Shown: piece by piece, positions 53,697-62,044 of the stretch | Layout: each line of letters begins with the position of its first letter | How positions within the stretch are numbered: the first letter of the stretch is position 1 | NCBI RefSeq assembly: GCF_004684775.1 | Contig: NZ_SRIC01000013.1 | Coordinates: 1 to 63,639 of the forward strand | Direction of reading: 5' to 3' | DNA from: Streptomyces sp. MZ04 | GTDB lineage: Bacteria; Actinomycetota; Actinomycetes; Streptomycetales; Streptomycetaceae | DNA length: 63,639 nucleotides | Program-made: the position numbers and the translations under genes | Notes under the pieces: model-generated | The model's database searches: none | What the model was told of the DNA's origin: nothing | What the model saw: the letters and a program-made list of their open reading frames with translations, nothing else

Positions 53697-55393
53697 CCGG
53701 GGAACTCCTCGATGCGCTCGCGGTTGAGGAGGTACTTGGGCAGGTACGGCTGCTCCAGGGAGACGGGGAAGCCGTAGTCGTGGGCCAGGCTCGCCATCGC
53801 GAGGGGTCCGAGCGCCACCTGGGCTCGGGGCGCCGCCGAGTCGCCCCAGTACGCGCCGTGGTGCGCGACGGCCTCGGCGAGGGTCTCGGTGAAGGCGTCG
53901 TGGTCGCGTGCGATCAGGCGGTGGAAGAGAGCGACGGGCTGGTAGTCGATCTGGTTCACGAAGTCCATGGGTGCGTGGGTCACCGTCTCGGGCATGGACG
54001 TTTCCATGGTGGACAGCAGTTTCTGTACGACGTCGTCCATGGGGCGCTGGGACCAGTAGGTCTGCAGCGTGTCGATCCAGTTCAGGACGTACGCGTCTAC
54101 GGAGTCGTCCTGCCGCAGCACCTCTAGCGGCACCTGGCTCAGCCTGTCGGCCCGGTCCTGCTGACGGCACGCGACGGCGAGGTAGAAGGCGTCGAGCCAG
54201 GCGCGGGCGTCCGCGGGTGGTTCGGCGGGGAAAGCGGGCAGCAGCGGTTCGATGTCCTCGGCCAGTCGGCATTTCTGTGCCTGCGCGCCGGTGAACAGCG
54301 CGGAGCCGAGCTGCACCGCGGTCGCCCAGGCATCCCAGGTGTCGATGTCCGCCACTCTGGGGTCGGCGGCGCAGTGGCTGTGGCCGAGTACGAGTGCCGA
54401 GGCGAAGGCGTCGCCGAGTCCGGCCGGGTCCTGGGCGAGACGGGCTGTCGACTCGGCCGTGGTGTGGGTGAGTTCGGCCAGGTCGGGCGTCTTGGCGGGG
54501 GTGCGCGTGGCGAGCCGTCCGGCGCCGTCGAGGCGGACCAGGCCCTTCATCAGGCCGAGCAGTTCCGGCGGTGGCCGCAGGGAGAAGGTGAGGGTGTCGT
54601 GGTCGATGACCGTGAGCGACGTCAGGGAGCCCTGGTGCCACCAATAGACCCGTGGGGACAGTGAGCCGGGTCCGTCCTCGTGGGCGCCCAGGGCGTACGA
54701 GGCAAGGCCGTTGAGGGCATCGACGACGGACCCGTCGGCGATCGGGTGGTACGCCAGCAGATGCCGGGTCGGCATGACGACGAGGGCCCCGGCGTCCGGC
54801 AGAGCCGCGCCGGTGACCTGCCGGGCCGCTTCCGACAGGAACAGCGCCTTGCTCGCGACGAACGGGGAGTCGCCGTACACGGAGTGCAGCAACGCCCGTC
54901 CGCCGACCGACACTTCGTCGTGCTCGACGGGCACGCCCATCAGGTTCGCGTACGCCGCCTGGCCAAGCTCCTCGAGACCGGCACGCTCCACGTCGGCGTC
55001 GGTCAGGATCCGCACACTGGTCGGCATGTCCAGGGCATAGGCGAAGACGAGCCCTTCGGCCACCACGCGTGCGTAGCGCATCGCACCGGCAAACTCCGGG
55101 CCGATCGAATCCGCGGGCAGCAGCCTCGCGTGCACACCGCGCAGCAGCTCCGCGGCGCTCTCGCCACCCTGGCTCCCCTCGCGCAAGGCGGTGAAGTGCG
55201 CCTCCACCAAGGCCGGCCAGCGGTCCTCCGGCGCATGACGGCACTGCTGCGCCAGGTTGTGCAGGGAATAGGTGCGGCCGTCCTGGCCGTACGCGGCAGC
55301 CAGTGCCCGCAGGCGTTCGGCTTGCGCGACGGTCAGCATCGGCAACTCGGGGTCGAGGGACACTGGTGCGGCGAGGGAGTCGTCGTGATTCAT
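53693..55393 (-). CDS. Imm49-like immunity-family protein
   Basis: 566 residues from ATG 55393. The C-terminal ~250 residues resemble the 'immunity 49' family of Streptomyces: FYLAVACRQQDRADRLSQVP, SVDAYVLNWIDTLQTYWSQRP, APMDFVNQIDYQPVALFHRLIARDHDAF and YGFPVSLEQPYLPKYLLN. The N-terminal ~300 residues look like an unnamed alpha/beta region (VVAEGLVFAYALDM...RVYWWHQGSLTSLTVID). Imm49 members are predicted antidotes to polymorphic toxins. No toxin with a polymorphic N-terminus lies beside it, so it may protect against toxins of other strains or have another role. Confidence 0.65.
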   Translation of the reverse strand: MNHDDSLAAPVSLDPELPMLTVAQAERLRALAAAYGQDGRTYSLHNLAQQCRHAPEDRWPALVEAHFTALREGSQGGESAAELLRGVHARLLPADSIGPEFAGAMRYARVVAEGLVFAYALDMPTSVRILTDADVERAGLEELGQAAYANLMGVPVEHDEVSVGGRALLHSVYGDSPFVASKALFLSEAARQVTGAALPDAGALVVMPTRHLLAYHPIADGSVVDALNGLASYALGAHEDGPGSLSPRVYWWHQGSLTSLTVIDHDTLTFSLRPPPELLGLMKGLVRLDGAGRLATRTPAKTPDLAELTHTTAESTARLAQDPAGLGDAFASALVLGHSHCAADPRVADIDTWDAWATAVQLGSALFTGAQAQKCRLAEDIEPLLPAFPAEPPADARAWLDAFYLAVACRQQDRADRLSQVPLEVLRQDDSVDAYVLNWIDTLQTYWSQRPMDDVVQKLLSTMETSMPETVTHAPMDFVNQIDYQPVALFHRLIARDHDAFTETLAEAVAHHGAYWGDSAAPRAQVALGPLAMASLAHDYGFPVSLEQPYLPKYLLNRERIEEFPG

Positions 55394-55403
55394 CCCTGCG
55401 ACC

Positions 55404-56285
55404 CTACGAGTTGGGAGAACGGCGGCCGACGCCGGGTCGTCCCTCGGTGGGGCCCTTCGCCCACACGAAGACCTCGGTGCTCGGCTGCCGCTCGGAGAAG
55501 CGGCCGGACGGGGAGATGCCAAGGAGCAGGCGGCGCAGGTCCGTCTCGAAGGCGTCGCGGTCCACGCCGAACAGGTGCGGAGACGAGAACGACATCGAGA
55601 ACACCCCCGCGACCGCGTCGTCGACCGTGCGCACCAACTCCTGCCCGCCGGGCACGACGTGACGCCGAGGCCCGGTGAACCCCGCGCGGGCGAACACCAG
55701 CGCCTCACCGCCGGGTGTCCCCTGGGGCAGCACTCCCCGGCCGGCCCGTCGGACCGGCCCCAGGTAGCGTCTGACCAGCTCGTCCATCCCCGCATAGGGC
55801 ACCGCCGGATACCGCAGGCCCTCGGTGGTGCGGCGCTCCGTCTTGTCGTCCGAGATGTGTACGAGGACTCCGCCGGACTCGAGCATGTCTTTGATGGTCG
55901 TCGCCACCAGGTCGCGGTCCATCCAGTGGAAGGACTGGGCGAAGGTCGCGACGGTGAACGTGCCGAGCCCCGCGGGCAGTTCCTCGGCACGGGCCCGCAC
56001 CCATCGCGCCTTCCCGGCCACTCCGCGCTCGGCGGCCGCGCGCCCGGCCTCGGCGATCATCTCGCGGTCCGGGTCGACGCCGACGACCTCGGCGAACAGG
56101 TGCGCCAGAGTCAGGGCGACGGTTCCCGGTCCGCAGCCCACGTCGATGAGGCGTCCGCGCCCGTCGAGGTGCAGCACATCGGCGAGTCCGTCCGCCAGGC
56201 CGGGGGCGTAGGGAAGCCGCCCGCGCCGATAGTGGGCGGCCGTGCCCGAGAACAGCGTCTCGTCCCACTCCCAACCTGCCGTCAT
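55404..56285 (-). CDS. SAM-dependent methyltransferase
   Basis: 293 residues from ATG 56285 (56303 possible). Class I fold: GTAAHYRRGRLPYAPGLADGLADVL at the start is the usual pre-domain. Motif I is LIDVGCGPGTVALTLAHLF, the ribose acid lies in VVGVDPDREMI, and FTVATFAQSFHWMDRD marks motif II. The C-terminal part holds the usual FSSPHLFG phrase seen in this Streptomyces group. Acceptor unknown. It lies 10 bp upstream of the Imm49-like gene on the same strand and may be co-transcribed with it. Confidence 0.88.
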   Translation of the reverse strand: MTAGWEWDETLFSGTAAHYRRGRLPYAPGLADGLADVLHLDGRGRLIDVGCGPGTVALTLAHLFAEVVGVDPDREMIAEAGRAAAERGVAGKARWVRARAEELPAGLGTFTVATFAQSFHWMDRDLVATTIKDMLESGGVLVHISDDKTERRTTEGLRYPAVPYAGMDELVRRYLGPVRRAGRGVLPQGTPGGEALVFARAGFTGPRRHVVPGGQELVRTVDDAVAGVFSMSFSSPHLFGVDRDAFETDLRRLLLGISPSGRFSERQPSTEVFVWAKGPTEGRPGVGRRSPNS

Positions 56286-56487
56286 GCCCCGAACCACCCT
56301 CACCCGTCGACCAGTCGTCCAGCCATCCGTCCTTGCCGGACGGACGATGATTCCACGGCGCGACCGTCAGCCACGGCATCCTGCCGGGGCGAGGTGGAGC
56401 GCCGTGTCGGCCGTACCGACGGTTCGATAGCCTCGGCCTTCTTGTTGTGGCAGTGGGCGTGCACGCGCCTCGACCTGGGGGCTTGGG

Positions 56488-57456
56488 ATGGCGGAGCAGA
56501 CGGAGAGTACGGCGGGCCGGGCCGCCGTCGAAGAGCGCTTCCTGCGCGAGTGGGGGTTCGAACTCCCTGAGTCGGTCTTCCGGTTCTGGGCGTTCCTGGG
56601 CTCGCTCGGCCCCGTGGAGAAGCGGGCTCTGGGGGAACTGGACGTGAGCCCCGTCGGCATCATGGACCTGTTCGCCGACCCTGGCCTGCGGCCGCGCGAC
56701 GGCATCGACGTACGCGTACACGGTCGCTATTACCGCGACCCGCCCGAGTTCCTGACCTTCCTGCACGGCGGCTCCGACGGCCTCCACCACGGCCTGTGGT
56801 TCGACGACGGCCGCACCTGCAGTGGCGTCGCGTCGTACTACAACAACGACGGCGGCGGCATCAACACGCATGCGGGCACCCCACTTGAGGCGGTGCGCGC
56901 GATCCTCGAACTCGTCTGGCGCGACCTCGACGACGACGTACAGGACGAGGAGGTGACCGCACGGCGCTCCCGCCTGGCCCTGCTGCGCGACGCCCTGACC
57001 GGCTTCGAGACCGGCGACAGGACCGAGGCCGGCCTCGCCTACTCCAGGGCGTACGACTGGGTCATCCAGCCCGAGGAGCCCGACCGGGTCACGACGCTGG
57101 ACGGCGCGGGCGCACTCGCCGCGGGGGAATCCGATCTTGACCGCCCTGCCAACAACGGCGCCGACGCGTACAAGTTCGCGACGTACATGTACGCCCTCTT
57201 CGACGACGCCGATGCGCTGCGGGCGAACCTGGAGGAGGCCCGCCGCCGTTGCTCGGCGGGCGATCCGACGGAGGCCCTCGTGCTGGGCCGCGACCTGCAC
57301 TGGGCGTCGGGCGGCGACCCGGACCGCGAGGCGCTCGCGAACGAACTGCTCGTGCTGGCCTATCGCGCGCTGGACCGCCCCTCACTGGCGGGGATCGCCC
57401 AGGCGCATCACCGGCACCGTTCCTTGCCGAAGGTGGACGTGCTGCGACATCAATAG
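56488..57456 (+). CDS. HPF1-like/DUF2228 ADP-ribosylation-linked protein
   Basis: 322 residues from ATG 56488. An N-terminal helix (ERFLREWGFELPESVFRFWAFLGSL) leads into VHGRYYRDPPEFLTFLHGGSDGLHHGLWFDDG and VASYYNNDGGGINTHAGTPLEAVR. These match the bacterial DUF2228 proteins labelled 'ADP-ribosylation family', related to the eukaryotic PARP partner HPF1. The rest is helical with TPR-like segments (DAYKFATYMYALFDDADALRANLEEARRR). The catalytic acidic residue used by HPF1 could not be placed safely. Function in bacteria is not established. Monocistronic, with a 7-bp overlap of the convergent oxidoreductase gene. Confidence 0.55.
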   Translation: MAEQTESTAGRAAVEERFLREWGFELPESVFRFWAFLGSLGPVEKRALGELDVSPVGIMDLFADPGLRPRDGIDVRVHGRYYRDPPEFLTFLHGGSDGLHHGLWFDDGRTCSGVASYYNNDGGGINTHAGTPLEAVRAILELVWRDLDDDVQDEEVTARRSRLALLRDALTGFETGDRTEAGLAYSRAYDWVIQPEEPDRVTTLDGAGALAAGESDLDRPANNGADAYKFATYMYALFDDADALRANLEEARRRCSAGDPTEALVLGRDLHWASGGDPDREALANELLVLAYRALDRPSLAGIAQAHHRHRSLPKVDVLRHQ

Positions 57457-58157
57457 CCGATGGTGAAGCGGCGCTGGACGAAGCGGGGCAGTTCCGCCTC
57501 GTCTATCAGGGCGACGGCGGCGTCCTCGGCCGAGATGCGGCTGCGGCCGTCGGCGTCCACGACGGGCTGGTCGCCGCCGGTGCGGAAGCGGCCCGTTCGC
57601 TCGCCGGGGGCGATGTCCTCGGCGGGACTGAAGTAGGTCCACAGGCGGTTCGACGTGCGCAGGACGTTCAGGGCGTCCCGATGGCCGCGCACCGCTGCCG
57701 CGTAGGCGCGGGGCAGGCCGATCTGGTCCAGGGTCTCGTGCAGCAGCTCGTCGGAGTCGGCTCGTACGACTCCCGGTTCCAGCTCCAGGCTGCCCGCGCC
57801 GCCGATCACGATCAGCCGGGTCCGGGGGTGCCGCTCCAGCGCCTTCAGCAGGGCGCGCGCCGCGGCGGCGTAGACAGTGGGGTCGGCGATCGAGCGCCGC
57901 ACGGTGTCCGCGATGTCGTGGGCGGCGTTGCCGGGCTGGAACGCGCTGATCAGGACGTCGAGACCGGGCAGGGCGGCCGCGATGGCCGCGGGGTCGAGGA
58001 CGTCGACGCTCGACCATGTGACGTTCTCCCGCTGCTCCTTGGCCGCGGCCGACGAGGCGTCGCGGCTGAACGCCTTGACGTGGTGCCCCCGGTCCAGGGC
58101 CTCGGTGACGACCCGGCTGCCGATGGTTCCCGTGGCTCCGATGACTCCGATGTGCAT
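57450..58157 (-). CDS. NAD(P)-binding oxidoreductase (atypical SDR, YwnB-like)
   Basis: 235 residues. The Rossmann start is HIGVIGATGTIGSRVVTEALDRGHHVKAFSRD, with the GxxGxxG loop and a basic residue selecting NADP. DVLISAFQPGN, RLIVIGGAGSLE (residues about 114-125) and ISAEDAAVALIDEAE are standard in the 'NAD(P)H-binding' group close to YwnB/SdaC-like proteins. No Tyr-x3-Lys pair is seen. It is divergent from the TetR gene, whose product is the likely regulator. In many Streptomyces such pairs respond to small electrophiles. Confidence 0.87.
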   Translation of the reverse strand: MHIGVIGATGTIGSRVVTEALDRGHHVKAFSRDASSAAAKEQRENVTWSSVDVLDPAAIAAALPGLDVLISAFQPGNAAHDIADTVRRSIADPTVYAAAARALLKALERHPRTRLIVIGGAGSLELEPGVVRADSDELLHETLDQIGLPRAYAAAVRGHRDALNVLRTSNRLWTYFSPAEDIAPGERTGRFRTGGDQPVVDADGRSRISAEDAAVALIDEAELPRFVQRRFTIGY

Positions 58158-58272
58158 GGCTCTCCCCTGTGCATGCGGACGTGCGACGCCCCTGATGGTG
58201 ACGCCGTGCGGAAACTATACGCCGTGAAGTTTTCGAACGGCACGCATAAAATTGACGCTGTAGATTGTCCGC
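58158..58272. promoter_or_regulatory. Divergent control region of oxidoreductase/TetR pair
   Basis: 115 bp between the two starts. An imperfect dyad runs over about 58217-58249 (tatacgccgt...acggcacgcata), inside an A/T-richer stretch that suits a promoter. It is the probable TetR operator, but the arms match only in part. Confidence 0.4.
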
Positions 58273-58998
58273 GTGGGAGATACAGGCAGCAGGGGCAGGG
58301 GCCGGGGCAGGCGCGAGCGGCTACGGGCCGAGACGACCGCCGAAATCAAGGACGTGGCCTTGGCGTTGATGGCATCGGGCGGTCCCGACGCCATCACCTT
58401 GCGGGCCATCGCCCGCGAGATGGGCATGACCGCGAACGCCATCTACGGGTACTTCGCCACCCGGGACGACCTGATCACCGCGCTCATCAACGACGTGTAC
58501 ACGGCCCTCGCGGACGCCGTGGACACCTCCTGGGAGGCCACCTCCGCCGAGAGCCCGGCCGCCCGGATCCAGGCATGGGCCTGCACGTTCCGGAACTGGG
58601 CCCTGGCCAATCCGCAGGGCTTCCGGCTCATCTACGGCGATCCTGTTCCCGGCTACCACTCCCCCGAAGGCGGCGCCGCCCCGGACGCCGCGCGCCGCGT
58701 CTGCACCGGGCTCACCGCCCTGGCGGCCGCCGCCTGGCCGCACGCCGAACGCCTCTACGAGGGCAGCGAGTTCGCGTGGTCGGACTTCGACGCGGGCCTG
58801 CTCGGCAAGGTGCGCCCGGCCTTTCCGGAGCTGCCGCCTGCGGCCGTCGCCCTCGCGCTCCGCGTCTGGGGGCATCTGCACGGCTTGGTGTCGCTGGAGG
58901 TCTACGGCCATCTGCGCACCCAGACCGTCAGCCCGGACAAGCTCTTCCAGGAGGAACTCGCCCAGTTGGTACGGACGTTGGGCCTGCCCCGCCCGTGA
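58273..58998 (+). CDS. TetR-family transcriptional regulator
   Basis: 241 residues from GTG 58273. A basic N-terminal extension (SRGRGRGRRERLRAE) precedes the TetR helix-turn-helix: IKDVALALMASGGPDAITLRAIAREMGMTANAIYGYFATRDDLITALI. The ligand domain has the C-terminal WHG-like features (TFRNWALANPQGFRLIYGDPVPGY), placing it in the TetR_C_13/WHG type. It should repress the divergent oxidoreductase gene and probably itself. Confidence 0.94.
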   Translation: MGDTGSRGRGRGRRERLRAETTAEIKDVALALMASGGPDAITLRAIAREMGMTANAIYGYFATRDDLITALINDVYTALADAVDTSWEATSAESPAARIQAWACTFRNWALANPQGFRLIYGDPVPGYHSPEGGAAPDAARRVCTGLTALAAAAWPHAERLYEGSEFAWSDFDAGLLGKVRPAFPELPPAAVALALRVWGHLHGLVSLEVYGHLRTQTVSPDKLFQEELAQLVRTLGLPRP

Positions 58999-59068
58999 CG
59001 GGCCGCCTCCCGAGGCTAGGTTGTGCGGTGGAACAGTTCACGCCTCGGTGGAAAGACGGACGGTACCC

Positions 59069-59884
59069 ATGACCGACCCTGCGACGACGCCCGGGTCTGC
59101 GGCGCAGCAGCAGATCGACACCTCTGTGCCGCACTCGGCGCGGATCTGGAACTACTGGCTGGGCGGGAAGGACAACTACGCCGTCGACGAGGCGGCGGGT
59201 GACGCGTACAGCGCCGTCTTCCCCGGCATCGTCACCGTCGCCCGCAGCAGCCGTGCGTTTCTGCGCCGCACCCTCACGTATCTGGTCGAGGATGCGGGCA
59301 TCCGGCAGTTCCTCGACATCGGCACGGGCCTGCCGACCGGGGACAACACCCATGAGGTCGCCCAGCGGCTCGCTCCCGAGACCCGGATCGTGTACGTCGA
59401 CCACGACCCGATGGTGCTCGCGCACGCCCGCTCCCTGCTCACCTCCACCCCGGAGGGGGCTACCGCGTACATCGACGCCGACCTGTCCGACCCCGACCGG
59501 ATCCTGGCGACGGCCGCGCGGACGCTGGATCTCACGCGCCCCACGGGTCTGATCCTGAGCAACATCCTGGGTCACGTCGCCGATCACGACCAGGCGCGCG
59601 CCATCGTCGCCCGCCTGATGGAGGGGTTGCCGTCCGGCAGCCACCTCTCCATCAACGACGGTTCACGGGGCACGGACGCCGATTACGAGCAGGCCCAGGA
59701 CGCCTACAACGAAACCGGCGCCGTCCCGTACTTCCTGCGTCCCGTCGACGAGATCGCGGCGTTCTTCGACGGCCTGGAGCTGCTGGACCCCGGGGTTGTC
59801 TCGGTCCCCCTCTGGCGGCCGGACCGGACCGCCACCGCCCCGGGGCCCATCGGCGAGCACGGCGGTCTCGCCCGCAAACCGTGA
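59069..59884 (+). CDS. DUF574-type SAM-dependent methyltransferase
   Basis: 271 residues from ATG 59069. It has the Streptomyces-expanded Methyltransf_19/DUF574 pattern: HSARIWNYWLGGKDNYAVDEAAGD at the start, FLRRTLTYLVEDAGIRQFLDIGTGLPT (SAM motif I), RIVYVDHDPMVLAHARSLL (acidic ribose site), then LILSNILGHVADHDQARAIV and SGSHLSINDGS. Streptomyces carry dozens of copies. Some act with regulators or secondary metabolism, but most substrates are unknown. Its stop codon lies at the start of a 9-bp repeat array. Confidence 0.92.
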   Translation: MTDPATTPGSAAQQQIDTSVPHSARIWNYWLGGKDNYAVDEAAGDAYSAVFPGIVTVARSSRAFLRRTLTYLVEDAGIRQFLDIGTGLPTGDNTHEVAQRLAPETRIVYVDHDPMVLAHARSLLTSTPEGATAYIDADLSDPDRILATAARTLDLTRPTGLILSNILGHVADHDQARAIVARLMEGLPSGSHLSINDGSRGTDADYEQAQDAYNETGAVPYFLRPVDEIAAFFDGLELLDPGVVSVPLWRPDRTATAPGPIGEHGGLARKP

Positions 59885-59923
59885 TCGGCGTGATCGCCAT
59901 GATCGGCGTGGTCGGCGTGGTCC
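59881..59923. repeat. Short 9-bp imperfect tandem repeat
   Basis: Units close to gtgatcggc / gtggtcggc (with a gccat variant) repeat about five times between the convergent methyltransferase and isochorismatase genes. It is non-coding, and slippage-prone by structure. It may replace a terminator, as no hairpin is seen here. Confidence 0.65.
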
Positions 59924-59933
59924 CTCAGGTCCT

Positions 59934-60557
59934 TCAGGCCGGGAGAGCCGCGACGGTGGGGACGACCGTGCCGAACAGGTCGGTGATCGCGGTGAGCGCG
60001 GCGGCCTGGAGGCCGGCGGCGGGCAGGACGCCGCCGTCGGGTGTGGCGAGGGCACGCGTGGCGGTGGCCTCGGCGACGACGGTGGGCCGGTAGCCGAGGT
60101 TGAAGGCGCCCTGGGCCGTGTAGTTGACGCACATGTGCGTCATGAAGCCGCCGAGGATCAGGTCCTTGCCGCTGCCCGGCGCGGCGCCCAGATCGGTCAG
60201 CGTCTTCTCCAGTTCCGTGAGGTGGAAGGAGTTGGGGAACTGCTTGACGACAACGGCCTCGCCGTCCACCGGGGCGACTTCGTCGCTGATGGCCCCGATG
60301 TGGGCGCGGATGTCGTACGGGGTGCCCTCACCGCCGTCGTTGATGACGTGGACGACCGGGGTGCCGGCGGCGCGTGCACGCTCCAGCAGCCGGGCGCCCG
60401 CCGCGAGGGCCTCTTCGGCGCCGTCCAGGGCCATGACGCCGCTGCGGTAGGTGTTCTGGAAGTCGATCAGGATCAGGACGGATTCGCTCAGCCGGGGCGG
60501 CTGGCTGTCCAGGCCGATCACGTCACGCAGGGTCGTCGAAGGCTGGTTCGTGCTCAT
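59934..60557 (-). CDS. Isochorismatase-family cysteine hydrolase
   Basis: 207 residues from ATG 60557. Cysteine-hydrolase fold: VLILIDFQNTYRSGVM holds the catalytic Asp, VVKQFPNSFHLTELEKTL supplies the catalytic Lys, and LILGGFMTHMCVNYTAQGAFNLGY contains the nucleophile Cys in the usual MCV context. RPTVVAEATATRAL and the Ala-rich end are typical. Members hydrolyse amides, N-carbamoyl compounds or isochorismate; no PCP partner or siderophore gene is near, so it is not the enterobactin-type enzyme. It is 113 bp downstream of the GlxA-like regulator on the same strand, a frequent pairing. Confidence 0.92.
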   Translation of the reverse strand: MSTNQPSTTLRDVIGLDSQPPRLSESVLILIDFQNTYRSGVMALDGAEEALAAGARLLERARAAGTPVVHVINDGGEGTPYDIRAHIGAISDEVAPVDGEAVVVKQFPNSFHLTELEKTLTDLGAAPGSGKDLILGGFMTHMCVNYTAQGAFNLGYRPTVVAEATATRALATPDGGVLPAAGLQAAALTAITDLFGTVVPTVAALPA

Positions 60558-60670
60558 AGGGAACCTTTCCAAGGGTAAAGAGGCATGGCGAAGCCACAAG
60601 GCCCGCCTGCCGGCGGAGAGCTGAGAGATGAGAGATGGATGGGTGAAGAGGGTCAGGATCAGGATCAGGG

Positions 60671-61663
60671 TCAGGTGGTCTGGGTGCGGAAGCGGCGGCG
60701 GTAGGCCCCCGGCGTGGTCGCGAGCTGCCTCTTGAAGGCCCGGTGCAGGGTTTCGGCTGAGCCGAGCCCTGCAGCGGTGGCGACCTGGTCGAGCGGACAG
60801 TCGGTGGTCTCGAGCAGGCGGCGGGCCGCCTCCACGCGGGCGGCCTCGACATAGCCGGCCGTGCTGGTGCCCGTCTCCTGCTTGAAGACGCGGGCGAAGT
60901 GCCGCTCGCTCAGGCACATCCGGGCCGCCAGCGCCTCCGCGGACAGGTCCGCGTCGAGGTGATCGGCGATCCACAGGCGCAGTTCGTCGATGTCACGCCG
61001 GGAGGTGGCGGGACGGCTGAGCGGGACGGAGAACTGGCTCTGGCCGCCCTGCCGCTTGAGGTACATCACCAACTGCCGGGCCACCGCGAGCGCGGTGTCC
61101 TCACCGAGGTCCTCGGCCACCAGCGCAAGCGCGAGATCCAGGCAGGCACTGATCCCGGCCCCGGTCCACAGGCGACCACGGTCCGTGCGTACGAAGATGG
61201 GGTCCGGGTCGACCGTGACGGCGGGGTGGTCGGCGGCCAGCTGGGCGGCGGTCGACCAGTGGGTGGTCGCCGTCTTCCCGTCGAGCAGCCCGGCCGCGGC
61301 AAGGACGTGCGCGCCCACGCACACCGACGCCACGCGCCGGGCGTGCGGGGCGGTCTCCTTGACCCAGGCGACGACGTCGGCGTCGATGCGGGCGACGGGG
61401 CCGTCCTCGGTCATGTCGACCGCGCCGGGCACCAGCAGGGTGTCCACCTGGCCGCCGACCTCGTCGAAGGCGAGATCGGCCACGAGGCGCACCCCCGCGG
61501 ACGTCCGCACCTCGCCGCCGACGGGCCCGGCGAGGCGGACCTGGTAGCCGGCGCGGCCCGCGGTCTCCCGGTTGGCCAGCGCGAAGACCTCGGCCGGGCC
61601 GGTGACGTCGAGGAGATCGACATCGGGGAAGACCGCGATGACGACACGGTGCGAAGTGGGCAT
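60671..61663 (-). CDS. GlxA-family AraC-type regulator (DJ-1/PfpI + AraC)
   Basis: 330 residues. The N-terminal DJ-1/PfpI-like domain (about 5-190) opens VVIAVFPDVDLLDVTGPAEVFALAN and has a Cys at the elbow, RRVASVCVGAHVLAAAGLLDGKTATTHW. The C-terminal AraC domain (about 225-325) carries LSERHFARVFKQETGTSTAGYVEAARVEAARRLL and QVATAAGLGSAETLHRAFKRQLATTPGAYRRRF, both helix-turn-helix motifs. It is likely a regulator of the isochorismatase gene downstream. Direct repeats and a pentanucleotide array lie upstream of its start. Confidence 0.94.
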   Translation of the reverse strand: MPTSHRVVIAVFPDVDLLDVTGPAEVFALANRETAGRAGYQVRLAGPVGGEVRTSAGVRLVADLAFDEVGGQVDTLLVPGAVDMTEDGPVARIDADVVAWVKETAPHARRVASVCVGAHVLAAAGLLDGKTATTHWSTAAQLAADHPAVTVDPDPIFVRTDRGRLWTGAGISACLDLALALVAEDLGEDTALAVARQLVMYLKRQGGQSQFSVPLSRPATSRRDIDELRLWIADHLDADLSAEALAARMCLSERHFARVFKQETGTSTAGYVEAARVEAARRLLETTDCPLDQVATAAGLGSAETLHRAFKRQLATTPGAYRRRFRTQTT

Positions 61664-61713
61664 GCCCCTATCCTCACGGCGGCCACCGATGGCCGCAATG
61701 ACGATTCCCTGTC

Positions 61714-61737
61714 ACATGCGGACATGCGGACATGCGG
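61714..61737. repeat. Three tandem acatgcgg repeats
   Basis: Three exact 8-bp direct repeats at 61714, 61722 and 61730, in the promoter zone of the GlxA-type regulator. They may be its binding half-sites. Confidence 0.85.
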
Positions 61738-61790
61738 TGGGCGATTCGGCTGGGCTGACGTGGACCGATGCCGGGGCCTGCGGCCGGCCT

Positions 61791-61860
61791 GAGCTGAGCT
61801 GAGCTGAGCTGACCTGATCTGAGCTGAGCTGAGCTGAGCTGAGCTGAGCTGAGCTGAGCT
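61791..61860. repeat. Pentanucleotide repeat (gagct)14
   Basis: Fourteen tandem units of gagct. Units five and six differ (gacct, gatct); the other twelve are exact. Simple repeats of this length are unusual in a high-GC Streptomyces genome. The array is non-coding and lies about 130-200 bp upstream of the GlxA-type start codon. Confidence 0.95.
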
Positions 61861-62044
61861 CGTGCCGATGGTGGTCGGGACTTGGCCGGAGGGCGGGGCC
61901 GGCGCAGACCGAGGTTGACGGGCCGACAACCCGGCCCGAGACCCTACCGACCGTGAACAGGGCCCGGCCTGAAGGCTCAGCCTGCCCAAGGCTCCGTACC
62001 CGGCTACGACCGGCCCGCCCCTCCCCGCTGGAGATCCCTCCGCG

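Larger units (their letters stand above)
61664..62044. promoter_or_regulatory. Upstream region of GlxA-type gene with repeats
   Basis: About 380 bp with no gene. Near the regulator are three tandem acatgcgg copies (61714-61737), about 50-75 bp before its start codon, spaced like contacts for an AraC-type protein. Further upstream is the 70-bp pentanucleotide array. The right end borders the 3' end of the 62045 gene. Confidence 0.55.
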
